From: Acanthosepion esculentum
Lineage: Eukaryota > Mollusca > Cephalopoda > Sepiida > Sepiidae
Assembly: GCA_964036315.1 (NCBI GenBank)
Contig: OZ038495.1
Coordinates: forward strand, 29,140,758-29,204,757
Length of the DNA stretch: 64,000 nt
Reading direction: 5' to 3'
Positions 22,541 to 33,234 of the stretch are shown here, in pieces. The notes beneath the pieces were generated by a model. The model had not been told where the DNA came from, did no database searches, and was given only the letters and a program-made list of their open reading frames with translations. Every line of letters begins with the position of its first letter. Within the stretch, counting starts at the first letter, position 1. Position numbers and translations under genes: made by a program.

Positions 22541-22980
22541 CCGTAATTCCCGATGCATATTACTCACTCCAAAATTTGTATTGAAAGTGGGAAAATGCTT
22601 CAACTCTTGCATAATACGCAGCCCCTTTTTTTTGGTAATCAAACCCTCTAAATTGTACTTTTCTAACTTCATTTCGGCCAGCGTCTCCTACTCTTATAAA
22701 AATGGGTTTAAGCATAGAATAGTATTATTCTAATGTAGTTTTTTTGATAATTCGTATTTTATGTTACATTTGTAAGTATTGTTAAATACATATTATGGTA
22801 TTAGACATTATTATGGGGTCGCAATGGCCGAATTTTTGTGTTGAGTAATCATTTCGCAACTGAAATCGACCTATGAAACTGCAATTTTTTAAACATTTTT
22901 TAGCTGTGCGTCATACACCCCGCTAATTTTGTCTGTTTTTTTTATTTAGAAAAATGCGCATTATACATAGGGAATTACTG
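22541..22980. mobile_element. 440-bp MITE with TA target duplication
   Basis: The left end ccgtaattcccgatgcatat and right end tatacatagggaattactg are inverted repeats of about 20 bases. TA flanks both sides (22539-22540 and 22981-22982). Ends and target site fit the Tc1/mariner/pogo group. The interior is AT-rich and non-coding. Confidence 0.7.
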
Positions 22981-22982
22981 TA

Positions 22983-23659
22983 TTTTGCAACCTTTGAGTT
23001 TCGCGTTGAATATTAAATTATTAGGGTATTGGAGGAGCTTAAAGAAATTCATATATAATAAATAATAAACTAAAACTTGAAGAAATTTACTATATCACCT
23101 GTAATAAATCCCCCGACGAATATATGGGTAAAACGTCGAGGAATTAATAAAAGATTATATTATCAAAAAAGGGATCTTTTACAAAACAATGCATCCATTG
23201 CATTAGCTACACACTGTAATGATTCTCTCCTTAATTTAAATTTAAAAATGTTGGTTTAATTAAAAGAGGAACAATTTACTACGACGCAAATCTATAGAAA
23301 GTGCTTTAATTGCTAGATCATCCACAGTAAATTTGATCCAGCTTCTTCTTCTTATAACATTTCATCTTCCATTATCACAATGTGTTATACTTAATAATAA
23401 AATTGATAAAACCAAAAGCATAATGAAACTAAATGACATTAGCTAGACTATATGCCCAGCCACATCTAAAAAGTGTTTTAAATGTTTAAAATTTCAACGT
23501 TCCAATATTTCCAGCCTATGTATAAATTATTGTTTGTGTTTTTATTCTCTTCATCTCACATGTATATTTGCATCAACAAAAACATTACTTTAGTTCAATG
23601 AAGTCCTAAGGGAATAATAAACGCGTTACATAAAAATATTTCGTCTTTTTCATTAATTT
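22983..23659. other. Unassigned spacer
   Basis: AT-rich sequence without a recognised gene or repeat. Confidence 0.45.
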
Positions 23660-23960
23660 GTTTACACTATTTACATTATTCGGACTATTGTCCTCATCAT
23701 CGCCATATTTATTACAACGTTTCGGTCGATCTACGCTCAAGCCTTCTTTAGGTGGTTGGAATGTCGAACTAAACCCCTTATTTCGATCACTGGGGTAGAC
23801 TGTTCTAGTTCGACGTGCCATGTCTAATGGATGTCAGTTATCAGTTATCTCCTGTTAATTCTCCTCTCCAAGTTCTCCACTGCCTTAACCGGGTATTAAC
23901 TCACACGCTTGGGTCCTGTCACTGGATCTAAATAACGCCTTTATCCACTGTGCCATGTGT
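23660..23960 (-). mobile_element. Family A SINE joined to PLE relic 2
   Basis: A full-length minus-strand copy. The head lies at about 23895-23960 (A box tggcacagtggataaaggcg, B box gtgagttaatacccgg with one base lost) and the body runs to ggactattgtcctc near 23685 and the 3' end at about 23660. Upstream on the minus strand it joins the PLE spacer without a gap. Confidence 0.82.
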
Positions 23961-24590
23961 ACTTGAGGATATCTGTGTATGAATTTCTGTGTATTATAAA
24001 CCTAATGTCTTCAGCAACAAAATTTTTTACTAGTGCTCATATTGCAATTTTTGCTGTTATCATTGCATGTTTTTACAAGATCTCATATTGCAATGTTTTG
24101 TTGTTGTTATTATCGCTTTTCTTTGGCATTCCTTATTACTGGTTCTCATTGTATTCATTTCTATGCTTGGTCGGCTCAGGAGATTTTTGTGGCCTAGCAT
24201 ATGTGCTGATTCCTTAAGTTTACGAATTTTCCAATGGTATTATTTGTCTATGATCACAACCTGTCCCACAAAGGTCGGTGATTTACCTTTTCATCCATAT
24301 GTGGTCAGCCACACCCGATTTTTCCACTTCCCCTCGTATTAGAGAGTTTTGTTGTTCTTGAAGCCTTACCTTAAGGGGGCGGCCTGTCTCCCCTTTATAT
24401 TTCTTTCCGCAGCTGCACGGGATAACGTACACACACTATTTAGTCATGTACTCCTCTATGAGTAAAAAAAACCAGAGATATCTGCGATGTGTCGTCCAGC
24501 GTTTGAAGGTTTTCCTGATGTTATATGGACCGCAGATCCTTTGTATTTTCTCTGATAACCCCTTCACATAAGGCAGGCAAACTGTTTTCT
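23961..24590 (-). pseudogene. Penelope-like element, GIY-YIG endonuclease relic 2
   Basis: The minus-strand frame starts with KTVCLPYVKGLSEKIQRIC, then GPYNIRKTFKRW (RT-thumb-like region of PLEs). The endonuclease follows: CVYVIPCSCGKKYKGETGRP, then LKVRLQEQQNSLIRGEVEKS, GVADHIW. This is the clearest copy; only the Ile of YIG is changed (YKG). Stops and shifts follow, then the tail KLKESAHMLG-type sequence on another frame. The spacer at 23961-24100 contains caatatgagcactagtaaaa and gctgaagacattaggttt and leads straight into family A. Confidence 0.8.
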
Positions 24591-24896
24591 GAGTTAATTT
24601 GTTTTCTGAGTTAATATTTTTAAATATATATATAAATAATATATATTAATGTGTGATTGTGTGTGACAAAACAACTTGCTATTTACACTTCATATCATTG
24701 AAGAGATGGTGGTGTAGATCTTGTAAATACTGATGATAAATTTGTAAATCTATAAAAGAGGCAATGGCCGAAATAATTCGACGGAGAGATTCATCCTTAC
24801 ACATGTATACATCTATGTGCTTCCATATTTTATTGAATATTGTCTGTTTCGTATTCAGTGCTTCTATTAAAATAAGTGATATTTTAATCTGAAAAT
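24591..24896. other. Unassigned spacer
   Basis: A short direct duplication (ttttctgagttaat, 24577-24614) sits at the 5' truncation point of the PLE. Nothing else was recognised. Confidence 0.45.
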
Positions 24897-25080
24897 AATT
24901 AAATATTACCAGCAATCCTTTTTTTTTAAAATATTACCAGCAATACAATTTGGTAGGAAAAATTACGAGAAACAGACTTTGACAAAACAAAATATTACCA
25001 GCAATACAAAATGTCGGCATTAAATAACCTACTGAGGTTGATATGCCGTCAAACAAAATAAACCAAACCAAACCAAACTA
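24897..25080 (-). repeat. Family B repeat, 5' half
   Basis: The minus-strand head (GGTTT)n at about 25060-25080 is followed by gacggcatatcaacctcagt and ttgctggtaatatttt units. The 3' core is absent. Confidence 0.78.
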
Positions 25081-25627
25081 GACATCTCATTTATTATTCC
25101 GTACCTGCTGTCAAACTATATGTGTGACTGAAGTGCACTTTCGTCTTCCTATTAGTTCGCCAAGTTATCAACTATGACAGGGAAAGATCACACAGAATAA
25201 TGCTAGTAAGTCTAATGTCTTATCCGACAATGGCTTATGTCTTCTAAAATTACTGGGTAGGGTCTTCGTTATTATCAATGACAAGATTTGATTATCCAAT
25301 GAGTAATATACCGGAAATATTGTACGATTTCATATTCAGTGAATTGGTTATTTCCGTTCCGTTTAAGAATTCAGTGAAGTCTACATTTATGTATTGTCGT
25401 ATCATCACAGAAGTGACAGTACTTTTTTTCTAATACTAGAATATGTATTTAACACATTTCTCAACAGTTGTCACACTATTTCATAGCAGTATTCTACAAT
25501 GTCAAACGTTGTTTGTATACTTTTCTTGACATTATATTATCCTGAAAAGCCTGTTGAGCAAATGTTACCCGATGTAATGGAGTGAATGCGCTAATTAAAT
25601 AACACACAAGACTTCTATCTTTAATAG
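25081..25627. other. Unassigned spacer
   Basis: No gene or repeat was recognised. Confidence 0.45.
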
Positions 25628-25971
25628 TGTTATATAGGAATAAAGTGTCGATGCTGCCACTTGAGTTTGAACATAGATCGCCAGTGAGCAAACAGAAGCC
25701 GTCATATTATTGAATTAAGTAGACCACATTACCATAGAGTAAACAAATATATGGGAGGTAGTAAAATGACGTCTAAACTATCGCTATTTCCAACCTATCC
25801 TCTATAATTTCCGAATCTCTATTCTACTCTGTCACTATACGGACCTCTATTCGGATTACTATAAGGTCGCTGTTCAACGGCGTACTATAATTGTATCTGC
25901 GATTACAAAGTCTCTACTACAACGAGCATTACGAAAGTGACAACGAGTATTCGTTGAGTCACAGAAATTAG
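25628..25971 (+). repeat. LTR-like dispersed repeat, copy 2
   Basis: It begins tgttatataggaataaagtg like 3552 and shares ccacttgagtttgaacatag, attgaattaagtagacca and gttcaacggcg with that copy. If the LTR ran on to gtaaca at about 26292 it would be about 660 bp with TG...CA ends, but copy 1 does not support that extension. Confidence 0.55.
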
Positions 25972-26729
25972 TTAAGATTTTATTCTGTCCAATATTTCGA
26001 CAGTTACTCTCGACCAGTGTCTGGTATGCGGCCCAAATAAACCTGAACCGCCAACTCAGTCCGCCACGCGGAGACTAGTTTCTTCGCTTGCAGTGTGTGA
26101 AAGACTGCCCTCTATTGCCGGGTGTGCTTGTTTATATAACTTCCAGTCTACCAGTCTCGTTCTCATGCTTGTAGACGTGAGGTCACGTACATTTACTTCT
26201 AGCAGCCGGGACTGACACTCAGTCAACCGTTCACCTAACTTTCTTTCAAAACCTGGTATGAAATTTGAATGCAACCTATATTCCAATGTAACAGCACATG
26301 CCTCCCCAATTTATTTTAAAGTCATCACCTTCCCCTAATTATGATTTTCCTTTTCGTTATTTTGTTCCTTTACTTATTCTATACTTATGTTAACACAAGG
26401 TTCACAACTACATTGCTCAATGTATCGGTGTGTTACACTTTTCTTATTGCCCATTGGAATACTGAAAAACTTGTCCTTAATTTCTTTCTGTTTTCTTCAA
26501 AGATCACATATAATCTATAACTACAATACATTAACCAGGTTTTCTGCATTACATTTTAACCGTCTCATAATTTTCCTTTCTTCAAAGTAAATATAAAATA
26601 CTTAATTACACTACTGAAAAAAATTCAGTTAACTGTACTGAGATTGATATAGACACAGAAAAGCACATGATAACAAATTCTGACTAATAATAATCTTGTT
26701 GGCGAATTGATCCAATGATCTATATTATT
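25972..26729. other. Unassigned stretch, GC-richer than its surroundings to 26290
   Basis: 25990-26290 has a clearly higher GC content (for example ccgccaactcagtccgccac) and no recognised product. It may be the remaining part of the LTR-like repeat or its leader. Confidence 0.4.
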
Positions 26730-26779
26730 ATATGTGCTGATTCCTTAAGTTTACGTAAACTTAAGGAATCAGCACATAT
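26730..26779. repeat. Perfect 50-bp palindrome at PLE truncation point
   Basis: Bases 26730-26754 are the exact reverse complement of 26755-26779 with no spacer (centre ttacgtaa). The right half is PLE sequence (gtaaacttaaggaatcagca, also present in relic 2), so the left half is an inverted copy of the first 25 bases of this truncated PLE. Confidence 0.92.
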
Positions 26780-27011
26780 GCTAGGCCACAAAAATCTCCT
26801 AAGCCGACCAAGCATAGAAGTAAATACAATATGGGAACCAGTAATAAGGAGTGTCAGAGAAAAGCGATAATAACAATAAAGTTGCAATATGAGCTCTGAT
26901 AAAAACATGTTTCATAACAGAAAAAAACAATTTGCAATATGAGCACTGGTAAAAATGGTTGCTGAAGACATCAGGTTTATAATCCCTAGAAATTCATACA
27001 CAGATGTCCTC
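26755..27011 (+). pseudogene. Penelope-like element, 3' relic 3
   Basis: Only the last part of the endonuclease tail (KLKESAHMLGHKNLLSRPS-like in one frame; 26757-26860) and the spacer remain. The spacer repeats the caatatgagc words twice, then gctgaagacatcaggttt, exactly as in relics 1 and 2. It continues into family A at 27012. Confidence 0.72.
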
Positions 27012-27325
27012 AAGGACACATGACACAGTGGATAAAGGCTTTGGTTAGCTCCAGTGACAGGACCCAAAGAATGTGAGTTCAATACCCGGTTAAGGCAGTG
27101 GAGAACTTTCAAATGGAAAATTAACAGGAGATAACTGATAACTGACATTCTTTAGACATGGCACGTGGAACTAGAACAGTATAATAATAAAGGGTTCAGT
27201 TCAACATTCCGGAGCGTACTAAAGCGTAATAAATATGGCAACAAAGATGAGGACAACAGTCCGAATAATGTAAATAAGGTACATAACACCTAATCTCAGA
27301 AATATAGACAGATATTTCTAGAAGT
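27012..27325 (+). mobile_element. Family A SINE joined to PLE relic 3
   Basis: The head has tgacacagtggataaaggct (A-box region) and gagttcaatacccggt (B box). The body has aacatggcacgtgg-type sequence with an internal deletion, then ggacaacagtccgaataatg and the 3' end atagacagatatt at about 27307-27319. Confidence 0.82.
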
Positions 27326-30300
27326 CACACATATATTTTCATTTAATATATTAGTTTCCGTTACTCCATATATACTCCTGTGTATATCATGAGTATATAC
27401 TCTGTGCCTGACCCTTTCATATGTGCCATTCGCGTTTTCTTTATTAATTTGGAATCGCCATAGATTCTTTGAAAAAAAAATAATGGAACGATTTTACGTT
27501 GCGTTTGCCTCGTTTTGGAATTCAGTTTTTCATCTTTTTCTACATTGATATATGTTACGCTGCCAACTCCAAAAGACGTAGAAAGTAAACGGAGCTGAAA
27601 ATTTCATATTTCCCATTATTTTTTCCAATGCTAAACAATAACCATATTAGTCTCACATGTAATCAGACGATGAAAACTGACAAAGAAATAATTACATATG
27701 AGAGAATTATAACTGACACACTCGTCTGTAACAATCTTTTCTCATTCACACACACAGCCATTCTGTATTTATTTTCTTGCTAGTTTACACAGGCTCGTGA
27801 CAGAGACAATTTACTGACGACAGGTTCACAAATTGTATACGCCATTTTAACTCACCTAGAAATCAGATTAACCCCCTCAAAGGAGAAGACATACTTCGAC
27901 ATAATTTGCAACTATGAGTCGTAACTTGTTTATCGAAGCGTCATATGTCTGTTTTAGACCTTTATCGTTTTCTTATCATAACTTTTTCATTTCTCCAATC
28001 AACCTAAACTATTTTGCCAGATCTGGAAAAATAGGTGTAGAAAGAGGAAAATGCGTAGGAAAAAACTGTTATTTATACCATAGGTATTTAAGGTACGGTA
28101 TAAAACATATTTAGCGCGTTAGTTATTGAGTAGATCTTTGAGGAAAATGAATTTATTTATTCTTTTTTACTTTCGTAAAGATGTCGAAATAATAAATCAC
28201 CCAAAAGTTAAATATGACAATGTCAACTTTTAATCGTTGGAAATTATTCTAACAGTGTTATGATAGATTTATACATTTCTTTCACTTTATAAAAACACAC
28301 ACGTCTACGAATCTCTGGAGTCGGGATTTTGAAGGTAAGATCAATAAGCTAAGTGACAAAGCTTGTATTAATTCTAACCATCTAAGCATTCATCTTTTCT
28401 CAATTTATACACACACGCTTTCTTTTTTTGTCTTTCTCTATACCTGTCTTGAATACTCGTAGCGCCCATGCATAGCAGCCGAATTGAATATATTTGCAAA
28501 GCTAAATATGTCAAACAGAATAATAGGAAGAGAAAGTGTTGCACCTTTTCTTAATATTCTCACTTATAAAGTAATCGATGCAGCGGAATGAATTCTATGA
28601 AATGCTGAGTTTGCAACATTCATGGGGGGGATTTGAAAGTCGAAAAACAGAAACTTTTCAAACATAAATCAATACACGTGTTATTCCTCTTGGCACGCAG
28701 TTCAAAAGCAGTCTGCTCCCAAATTATACAACCTGCAGAATTTAAAAACGTATGATTTTAAAAGTTGCATTGTACAAAATATGCATTCCATGTTAGAGAA
28801 ACCGTCCAGAGATTATGATGCTTATAAAGGAGCTGGGACATCGTCTAAAAGTTACTGCAGCGCGCAAAAGATGTACTATCCCAGACAGAAACATTGATAT
28901 TTTGTGCAAAATCGGGAATATCTACATACGTTAGGATTTATTATTTTCTTTTGTCTATTTACGTTAATACACTTATTGTGTCGATTTTGAGGCGTGACAT
29001 ACATGTGAACGAAGAAAGTCACCAAGGAGGCTTGACAATGTTCGACGAATAAAGTAAATGTATTATGCTAGAGAACCAGGGAAAATGTGCAAGAAATTTC
29101 GATAGCCTTTAACCACTATTGGAAAGAAATGTGGAAATAAACTAATAAGTAATGTAATAAGTTTCAAGAAATAAATATGTGTTAAGTATTTCTTAGCGAA
29201 TAGAATGTTTATATTAACTTAGTATAACAAAATATATCCCTGTACATACTTGTTACATGTCAAGTTGAGTGAAAATGAAGAAAAGTAATTATTACTTCGG
29301 CCGAAATAAAAACAAATTATCTCTTTTAAAATAAATTCAGATAAATTTGTCTTATCCATGGAGTTGATATCGTTTCTTATCCGGATTAATTTTGAAGGAA
29401 TGGCTACCCAGAAAATTTAGTCAATTCCTAACAATGGACCTAATTTTTCCATAAAGACATATTCGCTGGTAGTTTTATAGAAGACTCGGTTTCATGAAGT
29501 CGGTTATCAGAACTCGATCAAGTGGTTAGCTGGTTATGCGCATTCTGAACCCAAGAAGACCTTTACGAAATGTAAATTAATAAGTAAACGAAGTAGTACA
29601 TAGTTGATGAAAAGCCATTTGATATTATATATATATATATAATGTTTATGTGCATAGCGTGATAGAGAGTTTCACAGAGATTGTCATAGAAAATATATGC
29701 TGGGAAATAGAAAATCACAGGAACAGGATTTTAACAACAGCCGTTAGATCAGATCACAAAATTATCACCATAAAGTTTTAAAATCCGAAAAATGAGCAAA
29801 ATCATATACTTCTTATTGAGTCATCAATTGTGAATGGGCGATTTGAAATTCAAATATTTCGTATCGGTGTCAAGCATTAAATCTGGGAGAGAAGACGACG
29901 CTTGTTTAAAACACCTATGCAACCTGCAACTAAAGAAACTACATTCTGTTCTTCGTTATTACTGCAAGACTTCAATCTCTGGTATCAGTCAACTTTAATT
30001 TTGTGTAATACGTCCCTGGTTCGGAGATGCGATGTTTCACACCTGAAATTTGGATTTCTTTTGATTTTATCTAAATACAACATGGATGGAGTAATCTCCC
30101 GTCAAAGATATCGCCGGTAACTGATCGACAATTCTGACCATAATGCTACATATATTCAGGAAACGAAAAGGAGAAAAACAGCAAAACGAATGCAAACGTT
30201 AAGCCACCACTTCGCAACCCGGGGATTGTCTTACATCCAGTATTGTGATCAACAGTCCTTCACTCTGTGGTTGCCATTCAAAGATACACGAATCAGTATT

Positions 30301-30529
30301 CTTTCGATTTGATTAATTATCATTTACAATTCTCTCTTTACTTTACGATTAATCTCATCTCCAGGATTTTAACGTAATACCCTGTGCATGAATATATATG
30401 AGCACGGATGTCATTTGCATATTACACAGGTAAAATGATCGACTCCCTTTACTGCTACAATAAATGGAATACTGATGCCATATTTAGGTAGGAGCTACCC
30501 AGACCTCACTTTCCAGTGTTGAGAAATTA
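27326..30529. other. 3.2-kb stretch with no recognised repeat
   Basis: This is one of the longest intervals with no transposon I can recognise. No host exon was recognised either: open frames are at most about 70 codons. It contains a short TA tract at about 29626-29642 and a short G run near 28624. Confidence 0.5.
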
Positions 30530-30868
30530 TTGCGCACCCTTCAACCTCTCTCTCACAGACGGGATGTGGCGAGCGTGTCACGGCTTTTTCAGAACTACTA
30601 AGTGCATCTCCTGATTCCCCCAGCACTGACCTTCACGGCTAGGACCCAGCATGCTAATTACATAGTAGAAAACCATCTATATTCCCTCCGTAGTCCATCG
30701 GCGAGAGATAAGTTCCACTCAATCAGGTTCTTCAATCGAAAAACTCTCCTATGGAACAGTCTCCCTAGAGGTTGCTTCCCGATCACTAAAATGTTAAACT
30801 TTTCAAATCTAGAGTCAACCGTTATGTTCCCCCCACATTCTATCCGAATAATCTACGCCTTATCGTAA
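30530..30868 (+). pseudogene. LINE RT C-terminal fragment (clade H), plus copy
   Basis: Translation gives LRTLQPLSHRRDVASVSRLF, then PPALTFTARTQHANYIVE, SARDKFHSIRFFNRKTLLW, then NSLPRGCFPITKMLNFSNLE. This resembles the C-terminal tail of CR1-like LINE polymerases but is a different lineage from the 6476-7540 element. It stops at TAA 30866-30868. The same sequence is present in inverted orientation at 37855-38113. Confidence 0.7.
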
Positions 30869-31710
30869 CCCTCTACCTCGAGTGGTTCTCGGGACTTGTA
30901 CATGGTGAACCTCACTGTAAAAAATATTTTCACTAACTACAGGGCTATCTTTTCAATTTTTGTCATTTTATGCCTTTGTCATTTCATACTGGATTTATGA
31001 TGGTCCCTTTTTAGAATTAAGTGAAAACAAGTCTCCTCAAATATCCAGCCCTTTATCGGAATAAATGACCATGAAGAAGCTAACGGTGATTTATCCTTGG
31101 CGCTGCTACTTTGGTTTTGATAGGATATTCTACAGTACAGGCTAAGGTGAACTGAACACGCGATATGATAAGAATAAATATGTCATAAAACAAGTCGAAT
31201 TGTCCGCTTCAATATATCTGCGCCAGATGGGAAACTGTATAAGTGAACCCCCACCCCACTGTAGAGGGAGTGATAAAATAAATTTATATTTTTTAATCTT
31301 TCATAGAAAACGAGATTATTATTATGTAACTTGAGCAGAATAGGCTAAAAAGAAAAATTGAAAACAAAGCAACAGAACATTTATTTTTGTGTTTATACGA
31401 AAATATGAGATATCACGTGTTTGTGGTTTACTTCTGTGCAAAGTGCTCATTTAGCTAAAATTTTTCAATATAAGAATTTTTGGATTTACACGTTTGTCCT
31501 ATCCTTGTCTCGTATTCGTGTATATGTAAAAGGATTTTATTTAAGTCAATGCAAAGTCATTGATTTACTATTACAAGTAGTTAGATAATGGAATACGTTA
31601 AGAGCTTGAAATTAAATTTAGACGCTATCTTCACAGATAACGCAACTGACATGTTATAAAAATGTCAGTCATTGTGAGTCATCATCTCTGTTCAGCTTGC
31701 CAAGCAAGAC
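30642..31710 (+). repeat. Left arm of 1.07-kb inverted repeat
   Basis: From ggacccagcatgctaattac to cagcttgccaagcaagac this segment is repeated in reverse complement at 37051-38113. It includes the end of the clade H LINE frame and about 840 bases of 3' non-coding sequence with aaacaagtcgaattgtccgc, ctggatttatgatggtccc and tctcgtattcgtg. The arms differ by scattered substitutions (roughly 90% identical by eye). Confidence 0.88.
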
Positions 31711-31720
31711 AAATATTTGC

Positions 31721-31800
31721 GCCAGGTGGGAAACTGCATAAGTGCGCCAGTCACCCAACTGTAACAGAAGTGATAAAATAAATTTATATTTTAAATGTTT
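31721..31800 (+). repeat. Second copy of a module from the left arm
   Basis: gcgccaggtgggaaactgca and gtgataaaataaatttatat repeat the module at 31223-31292 about 500 bases downstream. The element's 3' region therefore contains or abuts a tandem duplication. Confidence 0.75.
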
Positions 31801-31875
31801 GATAGCATAAGAAATTGCATTATTACTTGCTAACTACAACCAATTGTCCGCTAGTTTTTTTTTTTTTTTAGGATC

Positions 31876-32075
31876 TTACCCAGTGCTCCTACAACTATTG
31901 GTACACATGTTGTTTGGATTTCATACCTTCGGGTACTCAGTCGACGTACAAATGCTTAATCAGCTCTTTTAAATTTACCGTGTGTTCTGTCGAGACTGCG
32001 AAATCTGCATTTATCACCTTACTGGGTTTTCAAACCAATATTAATAAGGGGTAGGTATAGACTGAAGATAAAGTG
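31876..32075 (-). repeat. 200-bp direct repeat, copy 1 (LINE pol tail)
   Basis: Read on the minus strand, one frame gives DFAVSTEHTVNLKELIKHLY and another EIQTTCVPIVVGALGK. This pattern (DFAV..., then VPIVVGALG) is typical of the far C-terminus of some non-LTR retrotransposon polymerases. A frameshift separates the two halves. The block recurs at 33034-33234 in the same orientation, on the other side of a CR1-like fragment. Confidence 0.75.
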
Positions 32076-32078
32076 GCA

Positions 32079-32990
32079 CTGTTTCTGATCTTCATCATCG
32101 ATCTTTTTGATGACATCAGTCCTCAAGTAGGCGTGTACGCGGACGACACTACTATTTACTCCTGTCTCTAGTAAATCCGGAATTTCAGGCAAAGCTACCC
32201 TGGCCGTTGGCCTCGAAAAGGACATCCGATCTGTGCTCGACTTGGGCTTGAAATGGCTTGCAACCTTTAAAGACTCAAAAACAAAACTGCACTCATTTAT
32301 CCATAATAGAGAACCCTCGCTGCCTCCTACCAGCAGAGCTGACGCTCAACTCCCCGAGAGCGTCTCTCTGCGCCTTCATGGTTTCACGTTTTCTACTGAT
32401 TTCAGGTGGAACAACTACATCGAATCAATAGCTTCCTCTATCGCAACGAAGGTTGGTTCGCTGTGTCGCACCAGAAAGTTTTTATCGCCTGAGTCCGTCC
32501 TTTAAATCTGCCATTCGTCCTTGCATCGAACACTGCTGCCGTATATGGCCTGGAGCCCTCGCTATTCATCACGAGGTCCTCGACAAAATCCACAGCCTGA
32601 TATGCAATACGATAGGTCCTGATCTGGAATATCTACTACAGTCACTTTCTCACAGACGTGAATTGTTTTCCCTCTCTCATTTCTAAAAAAATATTTTCAT
32701 GCCAACTGATATGACGAGCTACTTTCACTGGTACACCAACTGCATGAATTTAAGCTTGCTACTAGTTTGGCATCTCCGTCGAACACTTTCACTGTCGGAA
32801 CAGTTAAATGTAACCGCCGCTTCTACACTAACAGCTTCTTCTCTCGCACTTCACGACAGTGGAACCACCTCCCTCTTACTCGCATCTCCGATAGCTATAA
32901 TCTTCAAATATTCAAAAGTAATGTCAATCGACATCTTCTGATGCCTTGATACTGACCCACGTCCTTCTCTATATCCTTTCTTTAAAAAAA
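32079..32990 (+). pseudogene. CR1/Jockey-like LINE RT fragment
   Basis: It starts at SPQVGVYADDTTIYSCL with the catalytic YADD intact but an immediate TAG stop. SKTKLHSFIHNREPSLPPTS, FRWNNYIESIASS and KVGSLCRTRKFLSPESVL follow. After shifts come IRPCIEHCCRIWPGAL, VLDKIHSLICNTIGPDLEYL, FFSRTSRQWNHLPLTRISDS and NLQIFKSNVNRHLLMP. It is the same family as 6476-7540 but on the opposite strand. The 5' part is missing, and the fragment is enclosed by 200-bp direct repeats. Confidence 0.85.
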
Positions 32991-33033
32991 AACCTCTTTA
33001 CTCTTGATCTCCCTCTCTGCACTCCCAACTTGC

Positions 33034-33234
33034 TTACCCAGTGCTCTTACAACTACTGACACACATGTTGTTTGGATTTAATATCTTCGGGTACTCAGTC
33101 GACGTACAAATGCTTAATCAGCTCATTTACTTTCAGCGTGCGTTCTGTCGAGACGGCGAAATCCGCATCTAGCACGTTGCTGAGTTTTTAAACCAATATT
33201 AATAAGGGTTGTGGTATACACTGAAGATATAGTG
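33034..33234 (-). repeat. 200-bp direct repeat, copy 2 (LINE pol tail)
   Basis: Aligns with 31876-32075 over its whole length with about 10-15% differences by eye. The minus-strand frame reads DADFAVSTERTLKVNELIKH. It has the same internal stop (VD, stop, VPE) as copy 1, so that mutation predates the duplication. Confidence 0.75.

Noticed and set aside
30602..30868. 88-codon frame as a host gene
   Set aside because: It is a LINE polymerase tail, and the same sequence occurs inverted at 37855-38113.
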